Below the pieces are notes generated by a model that was given only the letters and a program-made list of their open reading frames with translations, was not told where the DNA came from and ran no database searches. Position numbers and translations under genes: made by a program. Positions 63,967 to 64,000 of a stretch of DNA of 64,000 nucleotides are shown here, piece after piece; within the stretch, counting starts at the first letter, position 1, and each line of letters starts with the position of its first letter. Origin of the DNA: Neobacillus niacini (lineage in GTDB: Bacteria > Bacillota > Bacilli > Bacillales > Cytobacillaceae); contig NZ_JACWFG010000001.1 in NCBI RefSeq assembly GCF_019749295.1, positions 1 through 64,000 of the forward strand. Direction: 5' to 3'.

Positions 63967-64000
63967 AAGACCTTTCATCCAAGTATAAAGTAATCGAAAT
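63908..64000 (+). CDS. IS3-family transposase OrfB, start only (cut by window end)
   Basis: The -1 frame past AAAAAAG reads KKVPGNRKELEPQVVVQVVE, then DLSSKYKVIE and remains open to the end of the window. It is made as an OrfAB fusion by frameshift in this family. The DDE domain lies beyond the window. Confidence 0.7.

Overview
The window is a low-G+C Gram-positive chromosome, most likely an environmental, spore-forming Bacillaceae species. The support is Shine-Dalgarno sites of the AGGAGG type throughout, a Spo0E-type phosphatase, a predicted sigma-B promoter, catabolite-response (cre) sites, XylR-type operators, LexA boxes of the CGAAC-N4-GTTCG type and a ccdA/ccdC/DUF2621 cluster. A complete selenocysteine tRNA gene shows that the lineage probably makes selenoproteins. 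I cannot name the species.

Positions 1-40200 are host catabolic chromosome. In order: the end of a transposase; an intracellular xylan-debranching pair (GH115 alpha-glucuronidase and SGNH esterase, 903-5637); a four-carbon acid-sugar (threonate/erythronate type) operon of pdxA2, DUF1537 kinase and kdgT with a PrpR-N type regulator (5941-11304); a stress SDR, a membrane protein, an alditol oxidase and a serine hydrolase (11912-16359); and a beta-galactoside plus galactonate operon, namely an ABC importer, lacZ, dgoA, dgoK and dgoD under an IclR regulator (16493-26850). Then come a BASS-type transporter, an unrecognised two-gene envelope module, a Tat-exported PhoX, xylR divergent from a GPH sugar symporter with three operators, a DUF218/FIVAR protein whose cell-wall anchor is broken, a DUF1904 protein and a polytopic membrane protein.

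Positions 40323-60857 are a nested integration hot spot at the selenocysteine tRNA gene (selC). The complete tRNA lies at 60761-60857 on the minus strand. A perfect 69-bp copy of its 3' part lies at 44022-44090 and a diverged third copy at 40323-40389. The 44022-60827 segment is a 16.8-kb integrative, phage-like element. It carries a tyrosine integrase beside the tRNA, CAATCA arm-type repeats at both ends, an archaeo-eukaryotic-type primase next to three 40-bp iteron-like repeats, two LexA boxes, several small DNA-binding proteins, an HNH nuclease, and a tape-measure protein with a few neighbours. No capsid, portal or large terminase gene is visible. The 40323-44022 segment looks like an older island at the same site: IS3 debris at one end, a broken integrase C-terminus at the other, and an AraC / Gfo-Idh-MocA / aldo-keto reductase sugar module as cargo.

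Positions 60860-64000 return to host sequence: a DUF2621 gene, a 52-bp tandem repeat, ccdC, ccdA, a Spo0E-like gene and the start of an IS3-family element cut by the window end.

The most unusual features are the doubly occupied selC site; a gene-free, hairpin-rich 370-nt stretch inside the element that starts at a LexA-controlled promoter and ends at a terminator; the isolated tape-measure gene; and the LPNTA sorting signal lost through a frameshift and a stop codon. No database search or folding program was available, so family names rest on motifs recognised by eye.
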